This document shows, piece by piece, positions 27,278 through 36,327 of a DNA stretch of 59,595 nt. This DNA is from Streptomyces sporangiiformans (lineage in GTDB: Bacteria > Actinomycetota > Actinomycetes > Streptomycetales > Streptomycetaceae): NCBI RefSeq assembly GCF_005768555.2, contig NZ_VCHX02000349.1, positions 1 to 59,595 of the forward strand, given 5' to 3'. The notes under the pieces were generated by a model. That model did no database searches. It worked only from the letters and a program-made list of their open reading frames with translations, and was not told the DNA's origin. Within the stretch, counting starts at the first letter, position 1. The number at the start of each line of letters is the position of its first letter. The translations under genes and the position numbers were made by a program.

Positions 27278-27941
27278 TCACGCGGCCCGGGCGAGCCGCG
27301 CGCGCAGGTTGTGGAACTGGCGGGTCTGCATGATGAGGTGGGCGGGTTCCCAGAACAACAAATCAATCGGCCTCGTGAGCACGCGCGGGCGGCTTCGACC
27401 GTGCGTGCGGAACAAGGCGGGTGTCCGCGCCGGCCGGTTCGAGGTGGAAGCCCCAGACCGAACTGACGAACGCGACAGGCGGCGGGCCATGGAACGCGTC
27501 GAACGGGCTGCCGGACGGCAGTCGCGTGTCGGCCCGCAGCACCAGGGTCCGTTCCGGTACGAGTACCGCGACGGTGAACCAGGCGCGGCCGCTGGGCACC
27601 GAGGCAAGCCGCTGTCCCGGCTCCAGGCCCTGCCACTGGGGGACGATGCGATCAGCGCTCGGCCGCCCACCGTTGTCCAGCCGGTCCCAGCTGTACCAGC
27701 CGCCGCGGTCACAGCCCATCTGCGCCAGCCACGGCCAGACCTCCGACGGCGGCGCGGGCAGGGTGGTGGCCATGGTCGAGCTACTGCCGGCATCCGGGAT
27801 GAGCTCATCCCCGGGAAAGGAACGCGCAGCCTCTTCGTGAGTCGCGCCCCAGGTCAGCACCCTCGGCCGCAGGACCAGGCCGTGCAGCACCAGAGCGACC
27901 GCTGCGGAAGCGACGGCCCGGGCCTTGGACGCGGGAGTCAT
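27278..27941 (-). pseudogene. Membrane-anchored SRPBCC-like gene, frameshifted near 3' end
   Basis: Reading from the ATG at 27941, the product has an N-terminal hydrophobic helix, then an SRPBCC-like region (STMATTLPAPPSEVWPWLAQMG; GGWYSWDRLDNGGRPSADRI) to about residue 180. That frame stops at 27363. A conserved-looking C-terminus continues in another frame to 27278 as SRPRVLTRPIDLLFWEPAHL. The switch lies near 27,395-27,402 and corresponds to one extra base or two missing. Either the gene is inactivated, or the assembly has an indel; a truncated 192-residue protein could still be made. Confidence 0.65.
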
Positions 27942-27969
27942 GGGGACGCACACCTCGCCAGGTGCCCGG

Positions 27970-28718
27970 TCACCGGGCCGGGGTCAGGACGGTCGGTGGG
28001 CCTGCGGTGACACCACCGTCCAAGACGAACTCCACGCCGGTCGAGAAGGTGGCGTCGGCGACGATGAAGAGCACCATACGGGCGACCTCCTCGGGCTCAC
28101 CGAACCGCGGGAGGGGCTGTCCGGCTGTGAACGAGTCGTCGAAGTCGGCCGTCATCGCGGTGCGCACCGCACCGGGGTGGACCGAACAGACACGGATCCC
28201 GTCCGGGGCCAATTCCAGGGCCGCGGCCTTGGTCAGCCCGCGCAGTCCCCACTTGCTGGCCACATACGATCCGATGCCGGCATAACCGGTGATGCCGGCG
28301 ATGGAGGAGATGTTCACGATCACGCCTCCGCCGGCCCGGCGAAGAGAGGGTGCCGCCGTACGCGTACCCAGCCAGGCGCCTTGGAGGTTGACGTCGATGA
28401 CCCGCCGGAAGGATTCGAGGGTCTGTTCCTCGATGGTTCCCCACGCAAGGATGCCGGCGTTGTTGACCAGCACCGAGACAGGGCCCAGATCCCGCTCCGT
28501 CTCTGCCACCACCGTCTGCCAGCCGTCCTCGGTGCTGACGTCCAGGTGCGCGTAGTGGGCCGGGCCACCGAGTTCCGCCGCCAGCTTCTCCCCTCGGCAT
28601 CGAGGACGTCGGCGACCACCACGGCCGCGCCCTCGGCCGCGAACAGACGTGCCACAGCGGCGCCGATCCCTCTGGCTCCACCGGTGACGATCACCACCCG
28701 CCCGTTGAGACGTCCCAT
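27970..28718 (-). pseudogene. SDR oxidoreductase with single-base frameshift
   Basis: The ATG at 28718 follows AGGAGG by 5 nt. The N-terminal part (MGRLNGRVVIVTGGARGIGA, then AEGAAVVVADVLDAEG) is in one frame. From about 28,590 the protein continues in another frame as EKLAAELGGPAHYAHLDV, NNAGILAWG, ISSIAGITGYAGIGSYVASK (catalytic Ser/Tyr/Lys) and the C-terminal FVLDGGV. One G appears to be missing from the G-run at 28,590-28,593. Restored, it would be a normal 250-residue SDR, the third in the window. A sequencing error in the homopolymer is possible. Confidence 0.75.
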
Positions 28719-28846
28719 CATGACCTCCTGAACCAATGCCTCGACGAAGATCCGTAAGAGCATCGACCGCGACCGACTCGACGGGACGGCATGACGGCAT
28801 GACATGTTCGGATTCAAGGGCCGCAGGTCGGCGGCCGACGGGTCGG

Positions 28847-29266
28847 TCAGGGGGCCGCGCAAATGGCCTCGACGAAATGGCCCACCTGGTCCTCGGGCAG
28901 GTGACGGGCGAGGTCCGCCTCGCTGATCATGCCGACGAGGCGCTGGTTGTCGATGACCGGCAGCCGGCGGATCTTGTGCTCTTCCATGGCCTGAAGGACT
29001 TGGCCGGCATCAGCTTGGGCGTCGATCGTGATCGGCTTGCCCTGCTCCAGCTGGCCCGCGGTCACGGTCCTGGGGTCCTTGCCCTTGGCGAGACACTTCA
29101 CCACGATGTCTCGGTCCGTGATGATCCCGTGGAGCCGGTCATCCTCGCCACAGATCGGGAGGGCTCCGACGTCCAGTTCCTTCATCCTGCGCGCCGCGTC
29201 CTGAAGCGTCTCGTTCTCCTGGATGCAGGTGGCGCCGGTGTGCATGATCTCCCGGGCAGTGGTCAT
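28847..29266 (-). CDS. Two-CBS-domain protein, Hrp1-like
   Basis: A 139-residue cytoplasmic protein consisting of two CBS domains (residues 1-60, MTTAREIMHTGATCI...DRDIVVKCLA; 66-130, ITIDAQADAGQVLQAMEEHKIRRLPVID). CBS pairs bind adenine nucleotides and sense energy state. Length and composition match Hrp1 (Rv2626c) of M. tuberculosis, a DosR-regulated secreted or cytosolic CBS protein. A DosR-like box lies 37-50 bp upstream. Confidence 0.88.
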   Translation of the reverse strand: MTTAREIMHTGATCIQENETLQDAARRMKELDVGALPICGEDDRLHGIITDRDIVVKCLAKGKDPRTVTAGQLEQGKPITIDAQADAGQVLQAMEEHKIRRLPVIDNQRLVGMISEADLARHLPEDQVGHFVEAICAAP

Positions 29267-29302
29267 AGTCGTCTCCTTCGAGCGTCGCTGTCCACGCGGG
29301 TA

Positions 29303-29316
29303 GGGCCCATAGGGCC
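29303..29316. promoter_or_regulatory. DosR/OsdR-like box upstream of CBS gene
   Basis: GGGCCCATAGGGCC matches 10 of 14 positions of the mycobacterial DosR core GGGACTWWAGTCCC by my alignment, in the correct spacing. It lies just upstream of the Hrp1-like CBS gene start at 29266. Confidence 0.4.
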
Positions 29317-29396
29317 TGGCCCACGCAGGCCGGCTCTCCTCCAGACCAGTGTGGATTCCTCACCTCCCGTGCGCATGCGGGGAACAGGCCCCCACG

Positions 29397-32069
29397 TCAC
29401 TCGACGTCCCTGGGCTGCCGGTGGTAGGCCGCCTTCGGCGGTCGTTCCGGTCTCAGCCGCGCCTGGAGACGCATGGCGACATGGCCGAGGCCGGACAGCA
29501 CTGCGGCGATCGCCAGATCCGTGGGCGGGAGCGGCTCGGTACCCAACAGGTCCCGCAGGGGCGGCAGATAGACGCCGGCGGCCTGGAGGCTCAGTGCCAC
29601 TCCCACGGCGACCAGCAGGAACGGGTTGGCCAGGCTGCCCGGGCGGGCCCGGGAGCCGAGGGCCACGCCGAGTTGGGTCGCCCCGAGCACCAGGAAGATC
29701 ATGGACTGCCAGGGGCGCCCGGTCTCCCGGGCCCAGACGCCGACCACGAGGGTCACGGTGGCGACGAAGGCACCCATGAGCAGGATCCGCGGCCACAGGC
29801 CGGCGCCCAGCACGCTCTCCTCGGGAGGCCGGGGCGGGTTGCGCATGCTGTTCGGGTCAACGGGTTCCGCGCCGAGAGCGACGCCTGGCAGGCCGTGCGT
29901 GAGCAGGTTGATCCACAGGATCTGCGCGGGCAGCAGCGGCAGCGGCATCCCCAGGAAGGGGCCGAGGAGCATGACCAGGATCTCCGCGGCGCCCCCGGCG
30001 AGCGCGTAGAGCAGGAACCGGCGTACGTTCGCGTAGACCCGGCGTCCCTCCTCGACGGCGGACACGATGGTGGCCGGGTCGTCGTCGGCGAGCACCAGAT
30101 CGGCCGCCTGGCGCGCGACCTCGGTGCCGCGCCGGCCCATGGCGACGCCGATGTCGGCCTGACGCAGAGCCGGGCCGTCGTTGACGCCGTCACCCGTCAT
30201 CGCCACCACGTGCCTGGCCCCACGCCACGCCTGGACGATGTCCAGCTTCTGCTCCGGGGTGGTCCGGGCGTAGACCCGTACGCCCGTCAGGTCACCCGCT
30301 GTGCCTTCCCTGATCCGATCGCCGGTGGTGACCTCCTCGTCGCTGGAGGCGATGCCGAGGCGGTCGGCCATGACCCGTGCGGTCAGCGGGTGGTCGCCGG
30401 TGATGAGTACGGGGACGATGCCGGCCCGTTTGCAGGCGGTGATCGTCGGCTCGGACGCGCTGCGGGGCGGGTCCAGGATGCCGACGAGGCCGAGGAGCGA
30501 CAGGCCCGACTCCCAGATCTGGGGCCGTTGCGCCGTGTCCTCGTGGTCGGCCGAGGCGACGGCGAGCACCCGGTACCCACGGCGTGCCAACGCCTCCGCC
30601 TGTGCGGCCGCTCGGGCGAGTAGCTCAGGACCGTCGGACAGGACCTCCGGCCGGAGCATGGATTCCGGCGCTCCTTTGCACGCGACCCGCACTCCGCCCT
30701 CCGGGCGGCGGTGCACCGTGGTCATGCGCTTGCGGTCGCTGTCGAACGGGATCTCCTCCAGGCGCGGCAGTTCGCGGTCCAGCGCCGCCCGGTCCAGCCC
30801 GAGGCGGACTCCGGCCACCAGCAGGGCGGCCTCGGTGGGATCGCCGAGAGCGCTCCAGTCCGGGGAGTGGTCCGACGGGGGCTCCAGCGCCGCGTCGTTG
30901 CACAGCATCGCGGCCCGCAGGAGCGCCGCCAGGTCGGGTGCGGTGCCCGGGGTCACCGTTTCGCCGTCGCGGCCGACCCGGCCCTCGGGGTCGTAGCCGG
31001 TCCCCACGACCGCTGCCTCGCCGAGTGACGTCCACAGTTGCTCGGCGGCCATCCGGCCCTCGGTCAGGGTGCCGGTCTTGTCGGTGGCGATCACGGTCAC
31101 CGAGCCCAGGGTCTCCACTGCGGGCAGTCTGCGGACGATGGCGTGGCGGTCCGCCATGCGCCGTGCTCCCAGAGCGAGAGCGAGCGTCACCACGGCGGGA
31201 AGGGACTCCGGAACGGCGGCGACGGCGAGGCTGATCGCCGCCACGATCATCAGCTCCACGGGCTGTCCGCGTACCAGCCCGAGAGCGAGCACCACCGCGC
31301 ACAGCGCCACGGTGACAGCCGCCAGCGTCCGGCCGAACCTCGCCAGGCGGTGTTGCAGCGGAGTCAGGCCGGGAGCGGCGCCCATCAGGGAAGCGATCCG
31401 GCCGAGCGCGCTGTCGGCACCGGTGGCGGTCACCACGACCCGTCCGTGGCCGCGGACGATGACCGTGCCCGCCGACACCGCCCTGCGGGCATCGTCACTG
31501 TCGGGGGCCTTCTCCACCGGAACGGACTCACCCGTCAGGGAAGACTCGTCCGCCAGCAGCAAGGCCGCGGCAAGCACATCTCCGTCCGCAGGGACGATGT
31601 CCCCCTCGGCCACGAGGACCACATCGCCCGGAACCACCTCGGCTGCCGCGACGGAGCGCTCCTCCCCGTCCCGCACCACCCTGGCGGCGGGCGCACTCAT
31701 GGCGGACAGGGCCATCACCGCCTGTTCCGCCCGCACCTCCTGCACAACGCCGACGACGGTGTTCACGGTGATCACGAGCAGGATCACTGCGGCGTCGGAA
31801 AGATCGCCGGTGGCGATCGTCAGGGCGGCCGCCACGAGCAGGACGAGGATCAGCGGATCGCGCAGTTGTTGCAGCGCCCGGCGCCACACCGGGGTCCGCG
31901 GCTCCGAGGGGATCTCGTTGGGCCCGTAGCGCGCCAGTCGGCGGGCTGCCTCGGCCGGCGAGAGGCCCGTCTCGGAGCGTGGCCTCGTCCGGAGTTCGCC
32001 GGGGGCCGCGTCGGCTCCCCGGCCGTCCCGCTGCGGGCTCACATGCCCTGCCGATTTCCGTGCGCCCAT
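29397..32069 (-). CDS. P2-type cation ATPase, CtpF/SERCA-like
   Basis: An 890-residue inner-membrane cation pump. The actuator motif LTGES is near residue 177, the M4 motif VPESLPAVVTLALALG near 282 (compare PEGL of Ca2+ pumps), the phosphorylated Asp in DKTGTLTEG near 330, and GDGVNDGPALRQADIG near 625. There are ten predicted spans. It most resembles Ca2+/Mg2+/Mn2+ P2-type pumps. In M. tuberculosis the similar CtpF (Rv1997) is DosR-controlled. Ion specificity is not certain from sequence. Confidence 0.92.
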   Translation of the reverse strand: MGARKSAGHVSPQRDGRGADAAPGELRTRPRSETGLSPAEAARRLARYGPNEIPSEPRTPVWRRALQQLRDPLILVLLVAAALTIATGDLSDAAVILLVITVNTVVGVVQEVRAEQAVMALSAMSAPAARVVRDGEERSVAAAEVVPGDVVLVAEGDIVPADGDVLAAALLLADESSLTGESVPVEKAPDSDDARRAVSAGTVIVRGHGRVVVTATGADSALGRIASLMGAAPGLTPLQHRLARFGRTLAAVTVALCAVVLALGLVRGQPVELMIVAAISLAVAAVPESLPAVVTLALALGARRMADRHAIVRRLPAVETLGSVTVIATDKTGTLTEGRMAAEQLWTSLGEAAVVGTGYDPEGRVGRDGETVTPGTAPDLAALLRAAMLCNDAALEPPSDHSPDWSALGDPTEAALLVAGVRLGLDRAALDRELPRLEEIPFDSDRKRMTTVHRRPEGGVRVACKGAPESMLRPEVLSDGPELLARAAAQAEALARRGYRVLAVASADHEDTAQRPQIWESGLSLLGLVGILDPPRSASEPTITACKRAGIVPVLITGDHPLTARVMADRLGIASSDEEVTTGDRIREGTAGDLTGVRVYARTTPEQKLDIVQAWRGARHVVAMTGDGVNDGPALRQADIGVAMGRRGTEVARQAADLVLADDDPATIVSAVEEGRRVYANVRRFLLYALAGGAAEILVMLLGPFLGMPLPLLPAQILWINLLTHGLPGVALGAEPVDPNSMRNPPRPPEESVLGAGLWPRILLMGAFVATVTLVVGVWARETGRPWQSMIFLVLGATQLGVALGSRARPGSLANPFLLVAVGVALSLQAAGVYLPPLRDLLGTEPLPPTDLAIAAVLSGLGHVAMRLQARLRPERPPKAAYHRQPRDVE

Positions 32070-32216
32070 GCCGTCGCGGCCTCGGAGCCGGCTTGTTCGC
32101 TGCGTGCCATCGACCGCTCCCGTCAGCTACGGAACCACCCCGGAGAACCGGCCTCACTCCTCAGAGTGCCACCGCCGAGGCCGGCTCTGGATGACCGACG
32201 GTGCACTTGCCGGAGG

Positions 32217-34616
32217 TCAGTTCTCCGGCAGCAGGAGCGTGCAGGTCTCTCCGGGCACGACGGTGACGGCCCGGTCGGGCAGGATCACACGGATCGGTGA
32301 CTCCTCCGAGTCGGGTACACCGATCCGAAGCTGTCCGCTCTGCAGCCCTACGCTGACGCCCCAGTGTCCGCGGTAGCGCAGTGAGAATCCGTATGCGGAC
32401 AGTGCCGGAAGCGGCACCGGGTCCAGCCGGAGGGCGTCCTCGCGGGTCTCCAGGCCGGTCAGCCCCCGTTGCACCAGGTCCAGAGTCCCGGCCATCGCGC
32501 CGAGGTGGATGCCTTCACCGGTCGTGCCGCCCTGGAGGTCGGCGACATCCGCTTTCAGGGATTCCTGGCAGTACGCCCACGCCTCAGCCTGTCTGACCCG
32601 CGCGAGGACCCAGGCGTGGACGAGGCCGCTGAGGGTGGAGCCGTGGCTGGTGCGCTTCAGGTAGTAGTCGACGGTTCGGCGCCAGATCTCGTCGTCCATG
32701 TCATAACCGAGGCGGTGGAAGAGATCCCGCAGCTCGGCAGGTGAGAAGAGGTAGCCGAGCATCAGTACGTCCGCCTGCTTGGAGGCTTGGTAGCGGTTGA
32801 CCGTGTCGCCCTCCGCCTCGAGGATCCGGTCGAGCCGCCGGATGCTGTCGTAGCGAGCGCGGTAGCTGTCCCAGTCCAGTTCGGCGAGGTCGCCGTAGCC
32901 GTCGAACTGGCTGATGACACCCCGGTGGAAGGGCACCAACAGCCGCCGGGAGATCTCCTCCCACTTCGGGAGTTCGCCACTGTCCAGCTCGATGCGCTCG
33001 AACAGCTCCTGCCGGCGCCACACGGGCAGACGCCGCACCAGGTCCAGGGCGCGAGTGAGCACCCATGCGGCGGTCACGTTGGTGTACGCGTTGTCGTCGA
33101 GGCCGGGCCGGGCGGCGTCCGGATAGCTGTCGTGGTACTCGTCGGGGCCGACCACACCGCGGATGCGGTAGCGGCCGAGGTCAGCGGCGAACTCCGCGGT
33201 GTCCGCCCAGAAGCGGGCGATCTGCAGCAGCATCTCCGCGCCCTTGGTGTGCAGGTACTCGGTGTCGCCGCTCGCTTCGCAGTACTGCCACACGTTGTAG
33301 GCGATGGCGGAGCCGACGTGGTGCTGGAGCCGGGAATTGTCCGGCAGCCAGCGGCCCGAGCGGGGGTTGAGATGCAACTGCTGGGTCTCCTCCCGCCCGT
33401 CACTGCCGGACTGCCACGGGTACATGGCCCCTGCCCTGCCCGCCGCGTGGGCCGCGCGGCACGCCTGCGGCAGGCGCCGGTGGCGGTAGTTCAGCAACGC
33501 GCGCGAGACCTCCGGGAAGTGCAGGTTGAGATACGGCAGCACGAACAGCTCGTCCCAGAAGACATGGCCCCGGTACGCCTCACCGTGCAGCCCACGGGCC
33601 GGCACCCCTACATCCAGCTCCGTGGTGTGAGGCGACAACGTCTGCAGCACATGGAACAGATGTAGGCGCAGAACGCGGCCCGCCTCCCCGGGCACCTGCA
33701 CGTCCGCGCGCCGCCACAACCGCGCCCACGCCGCCACGTGGGAGTCCAGCAGCGCCGAGAATCCGGGAGCCGCGGACACCCGGTCGAGCGCCGCCCCGAG
33801 CGGGTCGCTGATCGCCACGTCACGTGAGGTGTGCAGGGCCACGGTTTTCTCGACGGCGGCGGCCCGGCGCGGAGCGATCGGTATCACCAGCCGATGCGCG
33901 GCGCGGCGGCGAGAGGGACGCAGGTCCGACGATGTCGGCGGCTGTCCCATGGCCACTGTACGGGCCGCCATACCGACACCGACGTGGGAGGCGCTGGTGC
34001 GGCACTGCAGCCACGTAGTGTCGTCCCCCGCCGTCCCGGTACGCACATGGGCCAGGTGGTTGCGGCTGAGGGACCGGTAGCGGTGCACGTTGCTGTTGGT
34101 CACGTCGCCGTCCAGGACGGACTCGACCTCGATCTCTCCCGACCAACCCTCGGTGGTGAACACGGTCCGCAACGCGGCCAGGTGAGGATCCGCCATGTGC
34201 ACCAGGCGGACCTGTTCCACCTTCACCACGCCGGCCTCGCCGTCCCGGAACCAGAACGTGCGGGTCAGCGTGGCACGGCGCAGGTCCAAGGTGTGTCGGT
34301 GGTCGAACGGCTGCCGCACGTCGGGAGTGAACCACGGACCCGCCGATCCATCGGCGGAGCGGATACGGAACCGCAGGAGCAGCCAGTTCGGGAGGTTCAC
34401 CAGGTCCTCGTTCACCACCTGGTGCCCCGCCACGGTCGACTCCAGGCGGTTGTACACCCCGGCCGCGTAGGTGGCCGGGTAGTGCACCAGGCCCGCTCTG
34501 CACTCGGGCACCGCGCCGCGGGTGGCGAAGTAGCCGTTGCCGAGCGTGCACAACGATTCACGCAACCGCTCGGCAGCGGGGTCGTACCCGTCGTACTCCC
34601 AAGTCCACTCCGACAT
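32217..34616 (-). CDS. Glycoside hydrolase/phosphorylase family 65
   Basis: A 799-residue cytoplasmic enzyme of GH65, typically an inverting phosphorylase of maltose, trehalose, kojibiose or nigerose. The N-terminal super-sandwich starts WTWEYDGYDPAAERLRESL. The catalytic (alpha/alpha)6 barrel has FWDELFVLPYLNLHFPE near residue 358 and the general-acid Glu493 in VVGPDEYHD. Phosphate-site residues lie near KQADVLMLGYLF and KRTSHGSTLSGLVHA. The ATG at 34616 follows GGGGGAGG. It corresponds to the GH65 portion fused in Rv2006 (OtsB1 locus) of M. tuberculosis; here it is free-standing, with no phosphatase domain. Located 45 bp after a USP gene. Confidence 0.92.
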   Translation of the reverse strand: MSEWTWEYDGYDPAAERLRESLCTLGNGYFATRGAVPECRAGLVHYPATYAAGVYNRLESTVAGHQVVNEDLVNLPNWLLLRFRIRSADGSAGPWFTPDVRQPFDHRHTLDLRRATLTRTFWFRDGEAGVVKVEQVRLVHMADPHLAALRTVFTTEGWSGEIEVESVLDGDVTNSNVHRYRSLSRNHLAHVRTGTAGDDTTWLQCRTSASHVGVGMAARTVAMGQPPTSSDLRPSRRRAAHRLVIPIAPRRAAAVEKTVALHTSRDVAISDPLGAALDRVSAAPGFSALLDSHVAAWARLWRRADVQVPGEAGRVLRLHLFHVLQTLSPHTTELDVGVPARGLHGEAYRGHVFWDELFVLPYLNLHFPEVSRALLNYRHRRLPQACRAAHAAGRAGAMYPWQSGSDGREETQQLHLNPRSGRWLPDNSRLQHHVGSAIAYNVWQYCEASGDTEYLHTKGAEMLLQIARFWADTAEFAADLGRYRIRGVVGPDEYHDSYPDAARPGLDDNAYTNVTAAWVLTRALDLVRRLPVWRRQELFERIELDSGELPKWEEISRRLLVPFHRGVISQFDGYGDLAELDWDSYRARYDSIRRLDRILEAEGDTVNRYQASKQADVLMLGYLFSPAELRDLFHRLGYDMDDEIWRRTVDYYLKRTSHGSTLSGLVHAWVLARVRQAEAWAYCQESLKADVADLQGGTTGEGIHLGAMAGTLDLVQRGLTGLETREDALRLDPVPLPALSAYGFSLRYRGHWGVSVGLQSGQLRIGVPDSEESPIRVILPDRAVTVVPGETCTLLLPEN

Positions 34617-34661
34617 CTGTCGGCCTCCCCCTCTCCCTCCCATCACCACACGTGCGGGAGT

Positions 34662-35534
34662 TCAGGCTCGCTGCGGGACAACGGCCACCGGGCACTCGGC
34701 GTGATGCAGCAGCGCATGGGCGACCCTGCCGAGTTGCAGACCGAAGTGGCCGTGCCGCCGCAGTGCACCCACAACGATCAGGTCGGCGTCGCCCGACGCA
34801 TTCAGGAGGACCTTGTGAGCGGGACCCTCGACCGATCGGCGGCGTACGTCGACCTGGGGGTGATCCCGGGCGGCGTCGCCCAGTTGGTCAGTGAGGAGGG
34901 TGGAGGCCCGTTCCTCGTGGACACTTGCGGCGACCTCGAGCAGCGGTTGGTCCACGTACTCATGGGCGGGGTAGCGCCAGGCCCGTACGGCATCCAGAGC
35001 GCAGCCGCGCACCTCGGCCTCGTGAAAGGCGAACCGTACGGCGGTCGAGCCCTCGGTGGAATCGCCGACTCCGAGCACCACCCGGCCGAAGGAGCCCTGC
35101 CGGTTCCGTTCCCCGCCACGGACCACGATGACCGGGCACACGGCACGGGCGGCCACGGCGAGACTGACCGACCCCAGCAGCATCCCGGCGAGTTCGCTGC
35201 GGCCGCGAGAGCCCGTGACCAGGGCAAAGGCCTCATGGCCCGTGTTCAGCAATGCGGACACGGGGTCGTCGGGCAGCGCCTCAATCGACACCTTCAGATC
35301 CGGGTTGCGGAGCTGGGCGCGTTCCGCGCAGGACGCGGCGATGTGCTCCGCCATGATCTCTTCGGACGGACGGTCAGTGGTGAAGGACGGGCGGCCTCCC
35401 TCGTACCGCTCCCACAGGGAGGCGTGGACGAGCCGCAACGGCACCCCGTGGCGTGCCGCCTCGTCCGCCGCCCAGTCCACGGCCTGCAGGCTGGAATCCG
35501 ATCCGTCGACACCCACGACGAGCGGGAGCTCCAT
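34662..35534 (-). CDS. Universal stress protein, tandem USP domains
   Basis: A 290-residue protein made of two USP domains (about 1-140 and 150-290). The first keeps the ATP-binding signature G-x2-G-x9-G-S (GSRGRSELAGMLLGS). The second reads GALRRHGHFGLQLGR, lacking the second Gly and the Ser, so it probably does not bind ATP in the normal way. Tandem USPs of this form are characteristic of DosR-type regulons. Likely co-transcribed with the GH65 gene 45 bp downstream. A DosR-like box lies about 120 bp upstream. Confidence 0.92.
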   Translation of the reverse strand: MELPLVVGVDGSDSSLQAVDWAADEAARHGVPLRLVHASLWERYEGGRPSFTTDRPSEEIMAEHIAASCAERAQLRNPDLKVSIEALPDDPVSALLNTGHEAFALVTGSRGRSELAGMLLGSVSLAVAARAVCPVIVVRGGERNRQGSFGRVVLGVGDSTEGSTAVRFAFHEAEVRGCALDAVRAWRYPAHEYVDQPLLEVAASVHEERASTLLTDQLGDAARDHPQVDVRRRSVEGPAHKVLLNASGDADLIVVGALRRHGHFGLQLGRVAHALLHHAECPVAVVPQRA

Positions 35535-35844
35535 CAATTGCCACCGCCTTCCTGACCGGCAACCGCGAGACCTCCTGTGCATACCGTCGCACCGCCGCGG
35601 GCCCGTCGCGACACGTGGACCGCCTTCGTGACACGCGGATCGGCCGGGGAGCGGACCTCGGTCCCGGTTGCACCGCGCCTGTTTGCGGCGATCGTGGAGT
35701 CATACGGCCGGGACGAGCACAGCGCGAGGTGTGACCCCGTCGCCGACAAGAGCACGACGACCACGGCCCCGCACGGTGAGACGTCCGTGACCGAACACGA
35801 AACCCGCCCTCCACCTTCGAGGCCATGGAGAAGGGAAGGCCATA
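35535..35844. promoter_or_regulatory. Divergent promoter region with DosR-like box
   Basis: No gene is supported in these 310 bases. CGGACCTCGGTCCC at 35652-35665 has perfect GGAC-N4-GTCC symmetry and matches 10 of 14 positions of GGGACTWWAGTCCC. It sits between the leftward USP and the rightward cyclic-nucleotide-binding gene and could serve both. Confidence 0.45.
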
Positions 35845-36303
35845 GTGGTGACGAGGCCCGGCGTTTTCGGCGCCCTGAACGAGGAGCATCGCGAGCGGCT
35901 GATGTCGCTCGCGCGTGAGGTGTCGTTCGCGACGGGCGAGCGCATCTTCAACGAGGGCGGAAAGGCCGACCGATTCTGGATCATCCATACGGGCACGGTC
36001 GCTCTCGACCTTCACGTGCCCGGCCGACAAGCAGCGGTCATCGAGACCCTCGGTGCCGGAAGACTGCTGGGCTGGTCCTGGCTGGTCCCTCCCCATCACT
36101 GGCATCTGGGGGCCGAGGCCGACAGCCCGGTGCGAGCCTACGAGTTCGACGCGGCGGCGGTCCGTGAGATGTGCGCGAAGGACCCCGGGCTGGACCACGA
36201 GCTGTGCACCTACGTCGCCGGCGTGCTCGCGCGCCGGCTCAGGTCCGCACGGGTGCGCCTGCTCGACCTGTACGCGCCCCACGGCGCGGGCGAGGTGCCC
36301 TGA
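35845..36303 (+). CDS. Cyclic-nucleotide-binding-domain protein without HTH
   Basis: A 152-residue protein that is almost only a cNMP-binding beta-roll (LMSLAREVSFATGERIFNEG; FWIIHTGTVALDLHVPGRQA; ETLGAGRLLGWSWLVPPHHW) plus the start of the dimer helix. Unlike Crp/Fnr regulators it ends before any HTH. The canonical phosphate-binding Arg of cAMP sites is not obvious, so ligand and mode are open. It may sense a redox or nucleotide signal and act by protein contact. It is followed 24 bp later by a CBS-BON gene, probably one operon. Confidence 0.85.
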   Translation: MVTRPGVFGALNEEHRERLMSLAREVSFATGERIFNEGGKADRFWIIHTGTVALDLHVPGRQAAVIETLGAGRLLGWSWLVPPHHWHLGAEADSPVRAYEFDAAAVREMCAKDPGLDHELCTYVAGVLARRLRSARVRLLDLYAPHGAGEVP

Positions 36304-36327
36304 CGAGGCGAGACGAGGTGGTTGGAA

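Noticed and set aside
33831..35555. 574-residue open frame crossing GH65 and USP genes on the other strand
   Set aside because: Spans two clear genes and their gap; no domain content.
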